Shown one piece after another: positions 35,098 to 44,327 of a stretch of DNA of 64,000 bases (position 1 is its first letter; each line of letters begins with the position of its first letter). Both the position numbers and the translations under genes were made by a program. The notes below the pieces were generated by a model. It worked only from the letters and a program-made list of their open reading frames with translations. It made no database searches and was not told the DNA's origin. Origin of the DNA: Geminicoccaceae bacterium SCSIO 64248 (GTDB lineage: Bacteria; Pseudomonadota; Alphaproteobacteria; Geminicoccales; Geminicoccaceae); NCBI GenBank assembly GCA_029814805.1, contig CP122393.1:4901598-4965597 (forward strand), written 5' to 3'.

Positions 35098-36675
35098 TCA
35101 GAAGGTCAGCTGCTTGACCTGGACCACGACCGGCAGAGCCGTGATCGCGTCCAGCACCGACTGCGGCGCGGGCTGGTCGATCTCGAGCAGGGCGATCGCG
35201 CTGCCGCCGGCGTCGTCGCGGCCGAGATGGAAGGTCGCGATGTTGACGCCGGCCTCGCCCAAGATGCTGCCGAGCCGGCCGATGAAGCCCGGCTTGTCCT
35301 CGTTGCGGATGAACAGCATGTGCTGACCCATCTGCGCCTCGACGGGGATGCCGCGGATCTCGACCAGGCGCGGGCGCTCGCCTTGGAACAGCGTGCCGGC
35401 GACGGTGCGCTCGCCGCGCTCGGTCATGACGGTGAGGCGGACCAGGGTCTGGTAGCCGTCGACACGCTCCTGGGTCACGACCCGGACGTCGATGTTGCGT
35501 TCGCGGGCCAACGCCGGGGCGTTGACCATGTTGACGCTGTTGAGCAGCGGCCTGAGCAGGCCCTGGAGGATGGCGGCGGTCAGGGGACGCGTGTTCAGCT
35601 CGGCCGCCTGGCCGGCATAGGTGACGGTGGCGCCCATGAGGCCGGTCTCGGTCAGCTGGCCGGCGAAGCTGCCGAGCTGCTCGACCAGCTTCATGTACGG
35701 CCGCAGGCGCGGCGCCTCCTCGGCCGTGACCGAGGGCATATTGAGCGCGTTGGTGACCGCCCCGGTCATGAGGTAGTCGGCCATCTGCTCGGCGACCTGG
35801 AGCGCAACGTTCTCCTGCGCCTCGACCGTGGCCGCGCCGAGATGGGGCGTGACCACGACCTGGTCCAAGGCGAACAGCGGCGACTCGCGGGCGGGCTCGG
35901 TCGCGAACACGTCCAGCGCCGCGCCGGCGACGTGGCCGGCCACGATCGCCTCGGCCAGCGCATCCTCGTCCACCAGGCCGCCGCGCGCGCAATTGACGAT
36001 GCGCACGCCGGGCTTGGTCTGGGCGAGCGCGTCGCGCGAGAGGATGTTGCGGGTCTGGTCGGTGAGGGGGGTGTGCAGCGTGACGAAGTCGGCCGTGCGC
36101 AGAAGCTCGGGCAGGTCGACCTTGTCGACGCCCAGGTTCGAGGCGCGCTCCTCGGACAGGAACGGATCGTAGACCGCGACGCGCATGCCGATGCCGATCG
36201 CGCGGTTGGCGACGATCGAGCCGATATTGCCGCAGCCGATCATGCCCAGCCGCTTGAAGGCGAGCTCGACGCCCATGAACTTCGACTTCTCCCACTTGCC
36301 GGCGCGGGTCGAGCGGTCGGCCTGGGGCAGCTGGCGGGCGAGGGCGAACATCATGGCGATGGCGTGCTCGGCCGTGGTCACCGAGTTGCCGAACGGCGTG
36401 TTCATGACCACGACGCCGCGCGCGGTCGCGGCCGGCACGTCGACGTTGTCGACGCCGATGCCCGCGCGGCCGACCACCTTCAGATTGGCGGCGGCGGCCA
36501 GGACCTCGGCGGTGACCTTGGTGGCGGAGCGGATGGCGAGGCCGTCGAACTCGCCGATCCGGGCGATCAGCTGCTCCGGCGACAGGCCGGTCTCGACGAC
36601 GGTCTCGACGCCTCGGCTGTTGAAGATCTCGACAGCGGTCGGGCTGAGCTTGTCGCTGATCAGGACTTTGGGCAC
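35098..36675 (-). CDS. serA: D-3-phosphoglycerate dehydrogenase
   Basis: 525 residues, the long alphaproteobacterial/mycobacterial form. It oxidises 3-phosphoglycerate with NAD, the first step of serine synthesis. Seen: nucleotide loop GCGNIGS, catalytic Arg in NCARGGLVDE, Glu in FATEPA and His in TPHLGAAT, then an intervening allosteric domain and a C-terminal ACT domain (about 450-525) that probably binds serine for feedback control. GTG 36675 follows GGAG by 7 bases. It lies 53 bases downstream of serC in one operon. Confidence 0.96.
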   Translation of the reverse strand: MPKVLISDKLSPTAVEIFNSRGVETVVETGLSPEQLIARIGEFDGLAIRSATKVTAEVLAAAANLKVVGRAGIGVDNVDVPAATARGVVVMNTPFGNSVTTAEHAIAMMFALARQLPQADRSTRAGKWEKSKFMGVELAFKRLGMIGCGNIGSIVANRAIGIGMRVAVYDPFLSEERASNLGVDKVDLPELLRTADFVTLHTPLTDQTRNILSRDALAQTKPGVRIVNCARGGLVDEDALAEAIVAGHVAGAALDVFATEPARESPLFALDQVVVTPHLGAATVEAQENVALQVAEQMADYLMTGAVTNALNMPSVTAEEAPRLRPYMKLVEQLGSFAGQLTETGLMGATVTYAGQAAELNTRPLTAAILQGLLRPLLNSVNMVNAPALARERNIDVRVVTQERVDGYQTLVRLTVMTERGERTVAGTLFQGERPRLVEIRGIPVEAQMGQHMLFIRNEDKPGFIGRLGSILGEAGVNIATFHLGRDDAGGSAIALLEIDQPAPQSVLDAITALPVVVQVKQLTF

Positions 36676-36728
36676 GGGAAAGCTCCGGTGACGGTCGGTT
36701 TGGCGGTCGCGACGGACCGCGAATGCGT

Positions 36729-37883
<1,155 letters not shown>

Positions 37884-37975
37884 TGGCGTGTGTCCCGGTG
37901 GGTCGGAGCCGTGAGAGGCGGGGTTAAGCGCCTTTACGGTTCAGGTCAACGGTACCGCCGAGGTATACGACCAAA
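37884..37975 (-). ncRNA. possible serC leader RNA
   Basis: A conserved serC leader motif is described upstream of serC in many alphaproteobacteria. The stretch here is of suitable length and place and contains short pairable segments (GGCG with CGCC around a CTTAACCC loop). I could not verify the consensus by alignment, so this is mostly positional. Confidence 0.25.
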
Positions 37976-38035
37976 GTTTTTGCAGCGCAGCATCGTTGAC
38001 GGGCGAAGCGCCCTTTTTGGCCGGCAGCTCCCGAA

Positions 38036-38665
38036 TCAGGGGTCGGCGGGCGCGGCCGTGCGGCGGCGATAGTGACGTTGCGCGCGGGCACGGTTGCCGC
38101 AGGTCGAAGGCTGGCACCAGCGCCGCTTGCCGTTGCGCGAGCGGTCGAGGAACAGCCAGGAGCAGCGCTCGCATGCGCGCAACAGCGCCAGCTCCGCGCT
38201 GCCGATCAGGCGAAGCGCGTCCAGGGCCGCGCGATGGCGGACAATGTCGAGACCGGTCCGGTCTTCGTCGATCCGCCAGGGGCCGGGCGCACCGGCAGAG
38301 GCGAGCCGGGCGAGGCCGACCGCATCCTTGATCGCCGCCTCGACACGCCGGGCGTGGTCGGTATCGGGCTCGCATCCCTTGGTCCGCGCGGTCAGGAAGC
38401 CGTGCAGGCTTTCACGAAAGTCCCGGAGCCCGGCGAGCGATGCCTCGGCCGTTGTCGCGTCGTGCGCCGCCACCGCATGCAGCCGCGCGGCATCCTCGTC
38501 GTCGAGCAGGCCGGCCAGCCCTGCCCAGTCTAGCGCGGCCTCGACATCGGGCAGGCGCTCGGAGTCGCGCGCCTTGGTCCGGCCGCCCGCCGTATTCACG
38601 AGGTCCAGACATGGCGTGCCCCCGACGAGGTCGGCCGCCTGCCAAGGGCGGAATACGATGTCCAT
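38036..38665 (-). CDS. CGNR zinc-finger (ABATE domain) regulator
   Basis: 209 residues: an N-terminal ABATE helical domain (GGTPCLDLVNT start is characteristic) and a C-terminal CGNR zinc finger with ligands CERCSWLF...RRWCQPSTCGNRARAQRHYRRR. Such proteins are thought to be DNA-binding regulators responding to stress or small molecules. It is divergent from an alpha/beta hydrolase with only 91 bases, mostly AT-rich and palindromic, between them, so it probably controls that gene and itself. Confidence 0.88.
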   Translation of the reverse strand: MDIVFRPWQAADLVGGTPCLDLVNTAGGRTKARDSERLPDVEAALDWAGLAGLLDDEDAARLHAVAAHDATTAEASLAGLRDFRESLHGFLTARTKGCEPDTDHARRVEAAIKDAVGLARLASAGAPGPWRIDEDRTGLDIVRHRAALDALRLIGSAELALLRACERCSWLFLDRSRNGKRRWCQPSTCGNRARAQRHYRRRTAAPADP

Positions 38666-38713
38666 TGCCGGAACCTAACGCTTGCGCACGGCGATGCAAG
38701 TTAGATAGTATTT

Positions 38714-38741
38714 TAACGCTTAAAAGCTTTTTAATACGTTA
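38714..38741. promoter_or_regulatory. AT-rich palindrome between CGNR regulator and hydrolase
   Basis: TAACG (38714-38718) and CGTTA (38737-38741) flank the 10-base palindrome AAAAGCTTTT (38722-38731). The AT content stands out sharply from surrounding DNA. Position and symmetry fit a site for the divergent CGNR protein. Confidence 0.45.
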
Positions 38742-38756
38742 TAGGGAGCCGAGCCG

Positions 38757-39605
38757 ATGAACGCTGAGGGTCCATTGCACCGCTTCGACTTCGAAGGGCG
38801 GTCGGTCGCGTATCGCGTTGCCGGGAAGGGCGCGCCTCTCGTACTGGTGCACGGCACGCCGTTCTCGATGCATGTCTGGCACAGGATCGCGCCGCTCCTG
38901 GCCCGGCACCGCACGGTCTACCGTTTCGACCTCCTGGGGTACGGCGCGTCGGCCAAGGTCGAGGGCGCGGACGTCTCGCTGGGCGTGCAGAACCGCGTGC
39001 TCGCCGCCCTGCTCAACCATTGGGGCATCGAGCGGCCGGATGTGGTCGCGCATGACTATGGCGGGGCCACGGCGCTGCGGGCCCATCTGCTCGACGGCCG
39101 TGACTACCGGACGCTGACGCTGATCGATCCGGTCATCCTGCGGCCACAGGGCTCGCCGCTGGTCCGTCACGTCGGCGCGTTCGGCGCGGAGCCGTTCGCC
39201 GGGCTGCCCGCTTACGTCCACGAAGCCATCCTGCGGGCCTATCTCGACACGGCGTCGGTGCGAACGCTGGGCGACGAGGAGCTTCAGCCCTATCTCGAGC
39301 CGTGGCGCGGCGAGGAAGGGCAGGCCGCGTTCTACCGGCAGATCGCGCAGATGGACGAGGCCTACACCATGGCGGTCGAGCCGATGCTGGACGCCGTGCG
39401 GTGCCCGGTCCGCATCCTGTGGGGCGAGGACGACCGCTGGCTGCAGGCGGAGCAGGGTGTCCGCCTCGCCGCCGCGATCCCGGGCGCGACGCTGCAGCCG
39501 GTGTCGCGTGCCGGCCATCTCGTCCAGGAGGACGCGCCCGAGGCCATCGTGGCCGCCGTGCTGCCTCTTCTGCTCGGGTCGGAGCGGTCCGCCGCGGCCG
39601 CTTGA
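38757..39605 (+). CDS. alpha/beta hydrolase with Asp nucleophile (epoxide hydrolase/dehalogenase-like)
   Basis: 282 residues, alpha/beta hydrolase fold. The oxyanion segment is VHGTPFS, the nucleophile elbow is VAHDYGGA with Asp where esterases have Ser, the acid is in WGEDDRWL and the base His in RAGHLVQED. An Asp nucleophile is typical of epoxide hydrolases and haloalkane/fluoroacetate dehalogenases. AGGGAG lies 8 bases before the ATG. It is divergent from the CGNR regulator and is followed at 70 bases by ispH. Substrate unknown. Confidence 0.87.
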   Translation: MNAEGPLHRFDFEGRSVAYRVAGKGAPLVLVHGTPFSMHVWHRIAPLLARHRTVYRFDLLGYGASAKVEGADVSLGVQNRVLAALLNHWGIERPDVVAHDYGGATALRAHLLDGRDYRTLTLIDPVILRPQGSPLVRHVGAFGAEPFAGLPAYVHEAILRAYLDTASVRTLGDEELQPYLEPWRGEEGQAAFYRQIAQMDEAYTMAVEPMLDAVRCPVRILWGEDDRWLQAEQGVRLAAAIPGATLQPVSRAGHLVQEDAPEAIVAAVLPLLLGSERSAAAA

Positions 39606-39675
39606 CCGGGATCGGGGCTTGCCGGGTGCGTTCGCGCGGCGCCTGTGCTACACCGCCGCCGTCGCAGACAGTCCC

Positions 39676-40644
39676 ATGGACCGGATCCCGATGACGAAGC
39701 CACCGTTGACCATCCTCCTCGCCAGCCCGCGCGGGTTCTGCGCCGGCGTCGACCGGGCGATCGGCATCGTCGACGAGGCCCTCAGGCGCTACGGTCCGCC
39801 CGTCTATGTCCGCCACGAGATCGTGCACAACAAATACGTCGTGCAGCAGTTGCAGGCGAAGGGCGCGATCTTCGTCGAGGAGCTCGACGAGGTGCCGGAC
39901 GACGCGGTGGTGGTCTTCTCCGCGCATGGCGTACCCAAGGCCGTGCCGGCCGAGGCCAAGCGGCGCGAGCTCATCATGGCCGACGCGACCTGCCCCCTGG
40001 TCTCGAAGGTCCACCGCGAGGTCGAGCGTCATCACGCGGCCGGGCACCAGGTCGTCCTGATCGGGCACGAGGGCCATCCCGAGGTCATCGGCACGATGGG
40101 CCAGGTGCCGAAGGGCAGCGTCGTCCTCGTGCAGGACGTCGAGGAGGTCGCGACTTTGGAGGTCGAGGATCCGGAACGCTTGGCCTACGCGACGCAGACC
40201 ACGCTTTCGGTCCTGGACACGGCCGGCATCGTGACGGCCCTGAAGGAGCGCTTTCCGGCGATCCACGGCCCGCGCAGCGAGGATATCTGCTACGCGACCA
40301 CGAACCGGCAGCAGGCGGTCGAGATGATCGCGCCCAACGCGGACCTGACCCTGGTCCTGGGGTCGCCGAACTCGTCGAACTCGCAGCGCTTGGTGGAGGT
40401 GGCCCTGCGCTCCGGCTGCCCGCGCGCCGCCCTGGTCGACCGTGCGGAAATGCTGGACTGGTCGCTCCTCGACGGCGTCACGGTCATGGCGCTGAGCGCG
40501 GGCGCATCGGCGCCGGAGGTGCTGGTCGACGACATGATCGTCGCCGCGCAGGAGCGGTTCGACGTCGAGGTCCGCGAGATCAAGACGGCCGAGGAGCGCG
40601 TCGTCTTCAAGCTTCCGCCGATGCCGGCGGCGCGGGCGTCCTAG
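39676..40644 (+). CDS. ispH: 4-hydroxy-3-methylbut-2-enyl diphosphate reductase
   Basis: 322 residues. Last enzyme of the MEP isoprenoid pathway, giving IPP and DMAPP by way of a [4Fe-4S] cluster. The three cluster cysteines are in [22 protein letters not shown] and [19 protein letters not shown] and the HGVP motif are also present. An in-frame ATG at 39691 is equally possible and would start nearer the family norm. The following SIMPL gene begins one base after the stop. Confidence 0.95.
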   Translation: MDRIPMTKPPLTILLASPRGFCAGVDRAIGIVDEALRRYGPPVYVRHEIVHNKYVVQQLQAKGAIFVEELDEVPDDAVVVFSAHGVPKAVPAEAKRRELIMADATCPLVSKVHREVERHHAAGHQVVLIGHEGHPEVIGTMGQVPKGSVVLVQDVEEVATLEVEDPERLAYATQTTLSVLDTAGIVTALKERFPAIHGPRSEDICYATTNRQQAVEMIAPNADLTLVLGSPNSSNSQRLVEVALRSGCPRAALVDRAEMLDWSLLDGVTVMALSAGASAPEVLVDDMIVAAQERFDVEVREIKTAEERVVFKLPPMPAARAS

Positions 40645-40645
40645 G

Positions 40646-41347
40646 ATGGGCCTCGCGTCCCGACTGATGGTGCTGGCGGCGGGCTTGATCGGCCTCGGCG
40701 CATCGCCCGTGTCCGCCCAGCCGATGCCGGTGGTCCCGACCGGCGCCAAGGTCACGCTGCAGCAGACGGCCGGGCGCGACCTCGACCAGGACCGCATCAG
40801 CGCGCAACTGCGTGTCGAGAACGAGGCCGTCTCGCCGGCCGAGGTGCAGGACGCCATCAACCGGGGCATGGCGCGGGCGCTGGAGAAGGCGCGCGCCGTC
40901 GCTTCGGTCGACGCGGAAACCGCAGGCTACAGCCTGTATCGCGATACCGAGCGCGGGGTGTGGCGCGGCAGCCAGGAACTCGTCCTCGACTCGGCCGACG
41001 CGCCCGCCGTTCTCGATCTGGTCGGCGCGTTGCAGGCCGAGGGCTTCGTCAGCAGTCAGATCGGCTACTACCTCTCGCGCGAAGCGCGCGAGCGCGTCAC
41101 GGACGAGCTGATCGTCGAGGCCCTGGCGGGCGCGAACGGGCGGCTCGAGGTCATGTCCGGCGCGGTCGATAGCAAGGGCTTTGCCATCGAGGCGATCGAT
41201 CTCAGTCCCCAGGCCGAGATCTATCCGCGCATGCGGGCGGCCCGTGCGGAGGCCATGACGGCGGACGCGTACGCGCCGCCCGTGGCCGAGGCCGGCACGA
41301 CCCGGGTCGAGGTGAGCCTGACCGTCACGGCGCGTCTTTTCCCCTGA
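40646..41347 (+). CDS. SIMPL domain-containing periplasmic protein (DUF541)
   Basis: 233 residues with a Sec signal peptide (about 1-25, ending PVSAQ) and a SIMPL/DUF541 domain: the helix VQDAINRGMARALEKAR and the pattern SYSLYRDTERG..WRGSQEL..SAD and later GYYLSREARERV. Related proteins (for example BP26, YggE) form ring-shaped oligomers in the cell envelope; function is mostly unclear. It is one base after ispH and probably co-transcribed. Confidence 0.82.
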   Translation: MGLASRLMVLAAGLIGLGASPVSAQPMPVVPTGAKVTLQQTAGRDLDQDRISAQLRVENEAVSPAEVQDAINRGMARALEKARAVASVDAETAGYSLYRDTERGVWRGSQELVLDSADAPAVLDLVGALQAEGFVSSQIGYYLSREARERVTDELIVEALAGANGRLEVMSGAVDSKGFAIEAIDLSPQAEIYPRMRAARAEAMTADAYAPPVAEAGTTRVEVSLTVTARLFP

Positions 41348-41455
41348 CACGGGCCGGGACGGCGACGCCGGCCGTCACGGCTCTAACGCTGAAACGCATG
41401 CCCGGGCGTCCGGCCGGGCGCTCCGCTCCGCCGGCAGGACGAGGACCGAGGCCCC

Positions 41456-42418
41456 ATGGCCGTCTATACCGACATCGATGACGAGACGCTCCGGTCCTTT
41501 CTTACCGAGTACGACATCGGCCGGGCCGTCAGCCTGACCGGCATCGCCGAGGGGATCGAGAACTCGAACTTCCTCCTGGTGACCGATCGCGGCCGCTTCA
41601 TCCTGACCCTGTACGAGAAGCGGGTCGACGCCGCCGACCTGCCCTTCTTCCTCGGGCTGCTCGATCATCTGGCCGCGCACGGCGTGCGCTGCCCGACGCC
41701 GATTCACGGCCGCGACGGACACAGCCTGCGCCGGCTGTGCGGCCGTCCGGCGGCGATCGTGACGTTCCTGTCCGGGCGGTCCCCAAAGCGGATCCTGCCG
41801 CATCACCTGCGTGCCGTCGGCGCCGCGCTGGCGGAGCTGCATCTGGCGGGCGCAGGCTTTCCGCTCCGGCGGGCGAACGCGCTCGGTCTCGAGGGATGGC
41901 GCGGCCTAGCCGAGGCGTGCGCCGCCCGGGCCGACGAGGTCAGCCCCGGTCTCGCGGCTCTGCTGGCGGAGGAGCTGGCGACGCTTCGGCGCGACTGGCC
42001 GGCCGACCTGCCGTCGGGCGTCATCCATGCCGACCTCTTTCCGGACAACGTGTTCTTCGAAGGCGACACGCTCAGCGGCCTGATCGACTTCTACTTCGCC
42101 TGCAACGACCTTTTCGCCTACGACATCGCGATCTGCCTGAACGCGTGGTGCTTCGAGCCGACCAACGACTTCAACGTCACCAAGGCGCGCAACCTGATCG
42201 AGGGCTACGACAGCGTGCGTCCGGTCGGCGAGGCCGAGATCGCGGCGCTGCCTCTGCTCGCGCGCGGGGCCGCGCTGCGCTTCCTGCTCACCCGGCTCTA
42301 CGACTGGCTGCATCCTGCGACCGGAGCCCTGGTCCGGCCGAAGGATCCGCTCGAATACGGCCAGCGCCTGCGCTTCCAGCGCTCGGTGACCGGGCCGCAG
42401 GCCTACGGATTGGACTGA
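41456..42418 (+). CDS. thrB: homoserine kinase (type II, aminoglycoside-phosphotransferase fold)
   Basis: 320 residues. Phosphorylates homoserine for threonine synthesis. This is the APH-like ThrB found in alphaproteobacteria, not the GHMP type: [12 protein letters not shown] near the start, catalytic loop [13 protein letters not shown], metal site [11 protein letters not shown], and [14 protein letters not shown] [12 protein letters not shown]. It lies in the conserved ispH-thrB-rnhA order and ends 7 bases before rnhA. Confidence 0.95.
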   Translation: MAVYTDIDDETLRSFLTEYDIGRAVSLTGIAEGIENSNFLLVTDRGRFILTLYEKRVDAADLPFFLGLLDHLAAHGVRCPTPIHGRDGHSLRRLCGRPAAIVTFLSGRSPKRILPHHLRAVGAALAELHLAGAGFPLRRANALGLEGWRGLAEACAARADEVSPGLAALLAEELATLRRDWPADLPSGVIHADLFPDNVFFEGDTLSGLIDFYFACNDLFAYDIAICLNAWCFEPTNDFNVTKARNLIEGYDSVRPVGEAEIAALPLLARGAALRFLLTRLYDWLHPATGALVRPKDPLEYGQRLRFQRSVTGPQAYGLD

Positions 42419-42425
42419 GGCGGCC

Positions 42426-42896
42426 ATGGGCGAGACCGAAGACCGCGTCGTCGAGATCCACACCGACGGCGCGTGCAGCGGCAATCCCGGCCCGGGCGGC
42501 TGGGCGGCGGTCCTCGTCTGGCGGGGACTCGAGAAGGAGATCTCCGGCTACGATCCGGTGACGACCAACAACCGCATGGAGCTCATGGCGGCGATCGCCG
42601 CGCTCGAGAGCCTGAAGCGGCCCATGACCGTCCGCCTGGTCACCGACAGCAACTACCTCAAGGGCGGGATCACGACCTGGCTGCGCGGCTGGAAGCGGAA
42701 CGGCTGGCGCACCGCCGACAAGAAGCCGGTCAAGAACCAAGACCTGTGGGAGCGGCTCGATGCCGCCGCCGCGTCGCACCGCATCGACTGGCAATGGATC
42801 AAGGGCCATGCCGGCGACGCCCACAACGAGCGGGCCGACGGCCTCGCCCGCGCGGCGATCACGAACGCGCGGGCAAAGCTCCGGGCGGACCGTTGA
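42426..42896 (+). CDS. rnhA: ribonuclease HI
   Basis: 156 residues. Cleaves RNA in RNA:DNA hybrids. The acidic catalytic residues are visible: Asp in [16 protein letters not shown], Glu in [10 protein letters not shown], Asp in VTDSNYL and the last Asp in [10 protein letters not shown], with the GHAGDAHN basic-loop histidine. GAGG lies 5 bases before the ATG. It is closely coupled to thrB. Confidence 0.97.
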   Translation: MGETEDRVVEIHTDGACSGNPGPGGWAAVLVWRGLEKEISGYDPVTTNNRMELMAAIAALESLKRPMTVRLVTDSNYLKGGITTWLRGWKRNGWRTADKKPVKNQDLWERLDAAAASHRIDWQWIKGHAGDAHNERADGLARAAITNARAKLRADR

Positions 42897-42902
42897 TCCG
42901 CG

Positions 42903-43388
42903 CTAGAGGGCCGAGAGCATGCTTTGGGCGTCGCTGACCTCGACGGCGCCGGGATTGTCCTCTATCTCGATCGAGGTGACCACGCCGTCCTCGATCAGCA
43001 TGGCGTAGCGCTTCGACCGGACGCCGAGGCCGAAGCCGCGCGCATCCAGCTCGAGGCCGACCGCCTTGGCGAAGTCGCCATTGCCGTCGGCCAGCATCGC
43101 GATGCCTTCGGCCGCGCCGTTCTGGCTTGCCCAGGCATGAAGCACGAACGCGTCGTTGACGGCCGTACACGCGACGAGGTCGACGCCCTTGCCCGAGAAC
43201 GCGTCGAGCGCGCGGACATAGCCCGGCAGGTGCTGATCGGAGCAGGTCGGCGTGAAGGCGCCCGGGACGGCGAAGAGCACGGCCTTCTTGCCGGCGAACA
43301 GCTCGTCCGACGTCGTTTCCTTGATCCCCTCGTCGGTCATCTGGCGAAAGGTCACGCTGGGCAGCCTGTCCCCTGCGGCGATGGTCAT
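42903..43388 (-). CDS. peroxiredoxin (Prx5/AhpE-redoxin type)
   Basis: 161 residues. Peroxidatic Cys in [16 protein letters not shown], the hallmark of the Prx5 group, with Arg in [13 protein letters not shown] completing the active site. A second Cys (LVACTAVND) could resolve an atypical 2-Cys mechanism. It reduces hydrogen peroxide or alkyl peroxides, usually with glutaredoxin or thioredoxin. It converges on rnhA in the usual alphaproteobacterial arrangement. Confidence 0.94.
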   Translation of the reverse strand: MTIAAGDRLPSVTFRQMTDEGIKETTSDELFAGKKAVLFAVPGAFTPTCSDQHLPGYVRALDAFSGKGVDLVACTAVNDAFVLHAWASQNGAAEGIAMLADGNGDFAKAVGLELDARGFGLGVRSKRYAMLIEDGVVTSIEIEDNPGAVEVSDAQSMLSAL

Positions 43389-43471
43389 GGTCGCTTACTC
43401 CCTGGCGCATGTCCGTGGGTGATTACGCGGGCCGTCATACCATGGGAGGGTGCGATTGCGAGCGGCATTGA

Positions 43472-43488
43472 TTGGCCCGCCGGTTGCC
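43472..43488 (+). promoter_or_regulatory. candidate sigma-54 promoter of the AlgH/YqgE gene
   Basis: TTGGCCCGCCGGTTGC has GG and GC 12 bases apart with good -24 (TTGGC) and perfect -12 (TTGC) cores; the transcript would begin near 43498, 50 bases before the start codon. Chance matches are common in GC-rich DNA, so this is moderate evidence. Confidence 0.38.
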
Positions 43489-43547
43489 CCATGATTGTCT
43501 CCATCACCTGCCGGCCGCTTGCTGGCACGACGACGAGGACATATCTC

Positions 43548-44126
43548 ATGGCCATGAGCAAAGTGCCCGACGCGCCCGAATCCCTGGCCGGTCATCTCCT
43601 GGTCGCCATGCCGCAAATGGCCGATCCGCGCTTCGCGCGGAGCGTCATCTACCTGTGCGCCCACTCGGCCGAGGGGGCCATGGGCCTGGTCGTCAACCGG
43701 ACGCTCGACACCGTCACCTTTCCCGGGCTGCTGGAGCAGCTGGGCATCGACTCGCCGGCCGAGGCGAACGAGCAGGTCCATTTCGGCGGTCCGGTCGAGT
43801 CGAGCCGAGGGTTCGTTCTGCACTCGGCCGACGTCGTCCAGGAAGCGAGCCTGGTCATTACCGACGATTTCGCCCTGACCGCGACGCTCGATATCCTGCG
43901 CGCGATCGCGAAGGGGGAGGGGCCGAGGCAGCACGTCCTGGCGCTCGGCTATGCCGGTTGGGCGCCCGGCCAGCTCGACACCGAAATCCAGGAGAACGGC
44001 TGGCTGCTCGTCCCGGCCGATGCCGACATCGTCTTCTCGCGGGACAACGACAACAAGTACACGCGCGCTCTCGCCAAGATCGGCGTCGACGTCCACCTGC
44101 TGTCCAGCCAAGCCGGGCACGCCTGA
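43548..44126 (+). CDS. YqgE/AlgH family protein (DUF179)
   Basis: 192 residues. DUF179 hallmarks: [21 protein letters not shown] at the N-terminus, [21 protein letters not shown], and [17 protein letters not shown] near the end. AlgH was linked to alginate control in Pseudomonas, but the biochemical role is unsettled. GAGGA lies about 9 bases before ATG 43548; ATG 43554 is an alternative. It is monocistronic between the peroxiredoxin and the cyclase gene. Confidence 0.93.
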   Translation: MAMSKVPDAPESLAGHLLVAMPQMADPRFARSVIYLCAHSAEGAMGLVVNRTLDTVTFPGLLEQLGIDSPAEANEQVHFGGPVESSRGFVLHSADVVQEASLVITDDFALTATLDILRAIAKGEGPRQHVLALGYAGWAPGQLDTEIQENGWLLVPADADIVFSRDNDNKYTRALAKIGVDVHLLSSQAGHA

Positions 44127-44131
44127 CCGAT

Positions 44132-44163
44132 CGCGCGCCGGCGGTCCCGCGCGCCGGCGGTCC
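44132..44163. repeat. 16-base tandem duplication
   Basis: CGCGCGCCGGCGGTCC is repeated twice head to tail (44132-44147, 44148-44163) with a partial third copy, directly after the AlgH stop. It is GC-only sequence that could fold, but no function is evident. Confidence 0.6.
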
Positions 44164-44270
44164 CGCGCGGCGGGTGCCGGGTCGATCCTTGTTGTCGTGT
44201 GTTCATCTTCGCAATGCATAGTGGTGGCGGCCGCCGTGCCCCGGCGCGTCGTCGACGGCCGGCGATGGCG

Positions 44271-44287
44271 GCGGCATGAACCCTGCT
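44271..44287 (+). promoter_or_regulatory. weak sigma-54-like element before the cyclase-YcaO cluster
   Basis: GCGGCATGAACCCTGCT has GG and GC 12 bases apart and a GGCATG -24 core, 41 bases before the cyclase start. The -24 T and first -12 T are missing. I list it because the sugar ABC gene after this cluster has a much better match. Confidence 0.25.
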
Positions 44288-44327
44288 TGCGGGAAAACCG
44301 ATCGAAGCCGGCCCTGGACAAGACCGT

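Noticed and set aside
44132..44163. Tandem 16-mers as a CRISPR or mobile-element trace
   Set aside because: Only two copies with no spacer and pure GC composition; most likely replication slippage.
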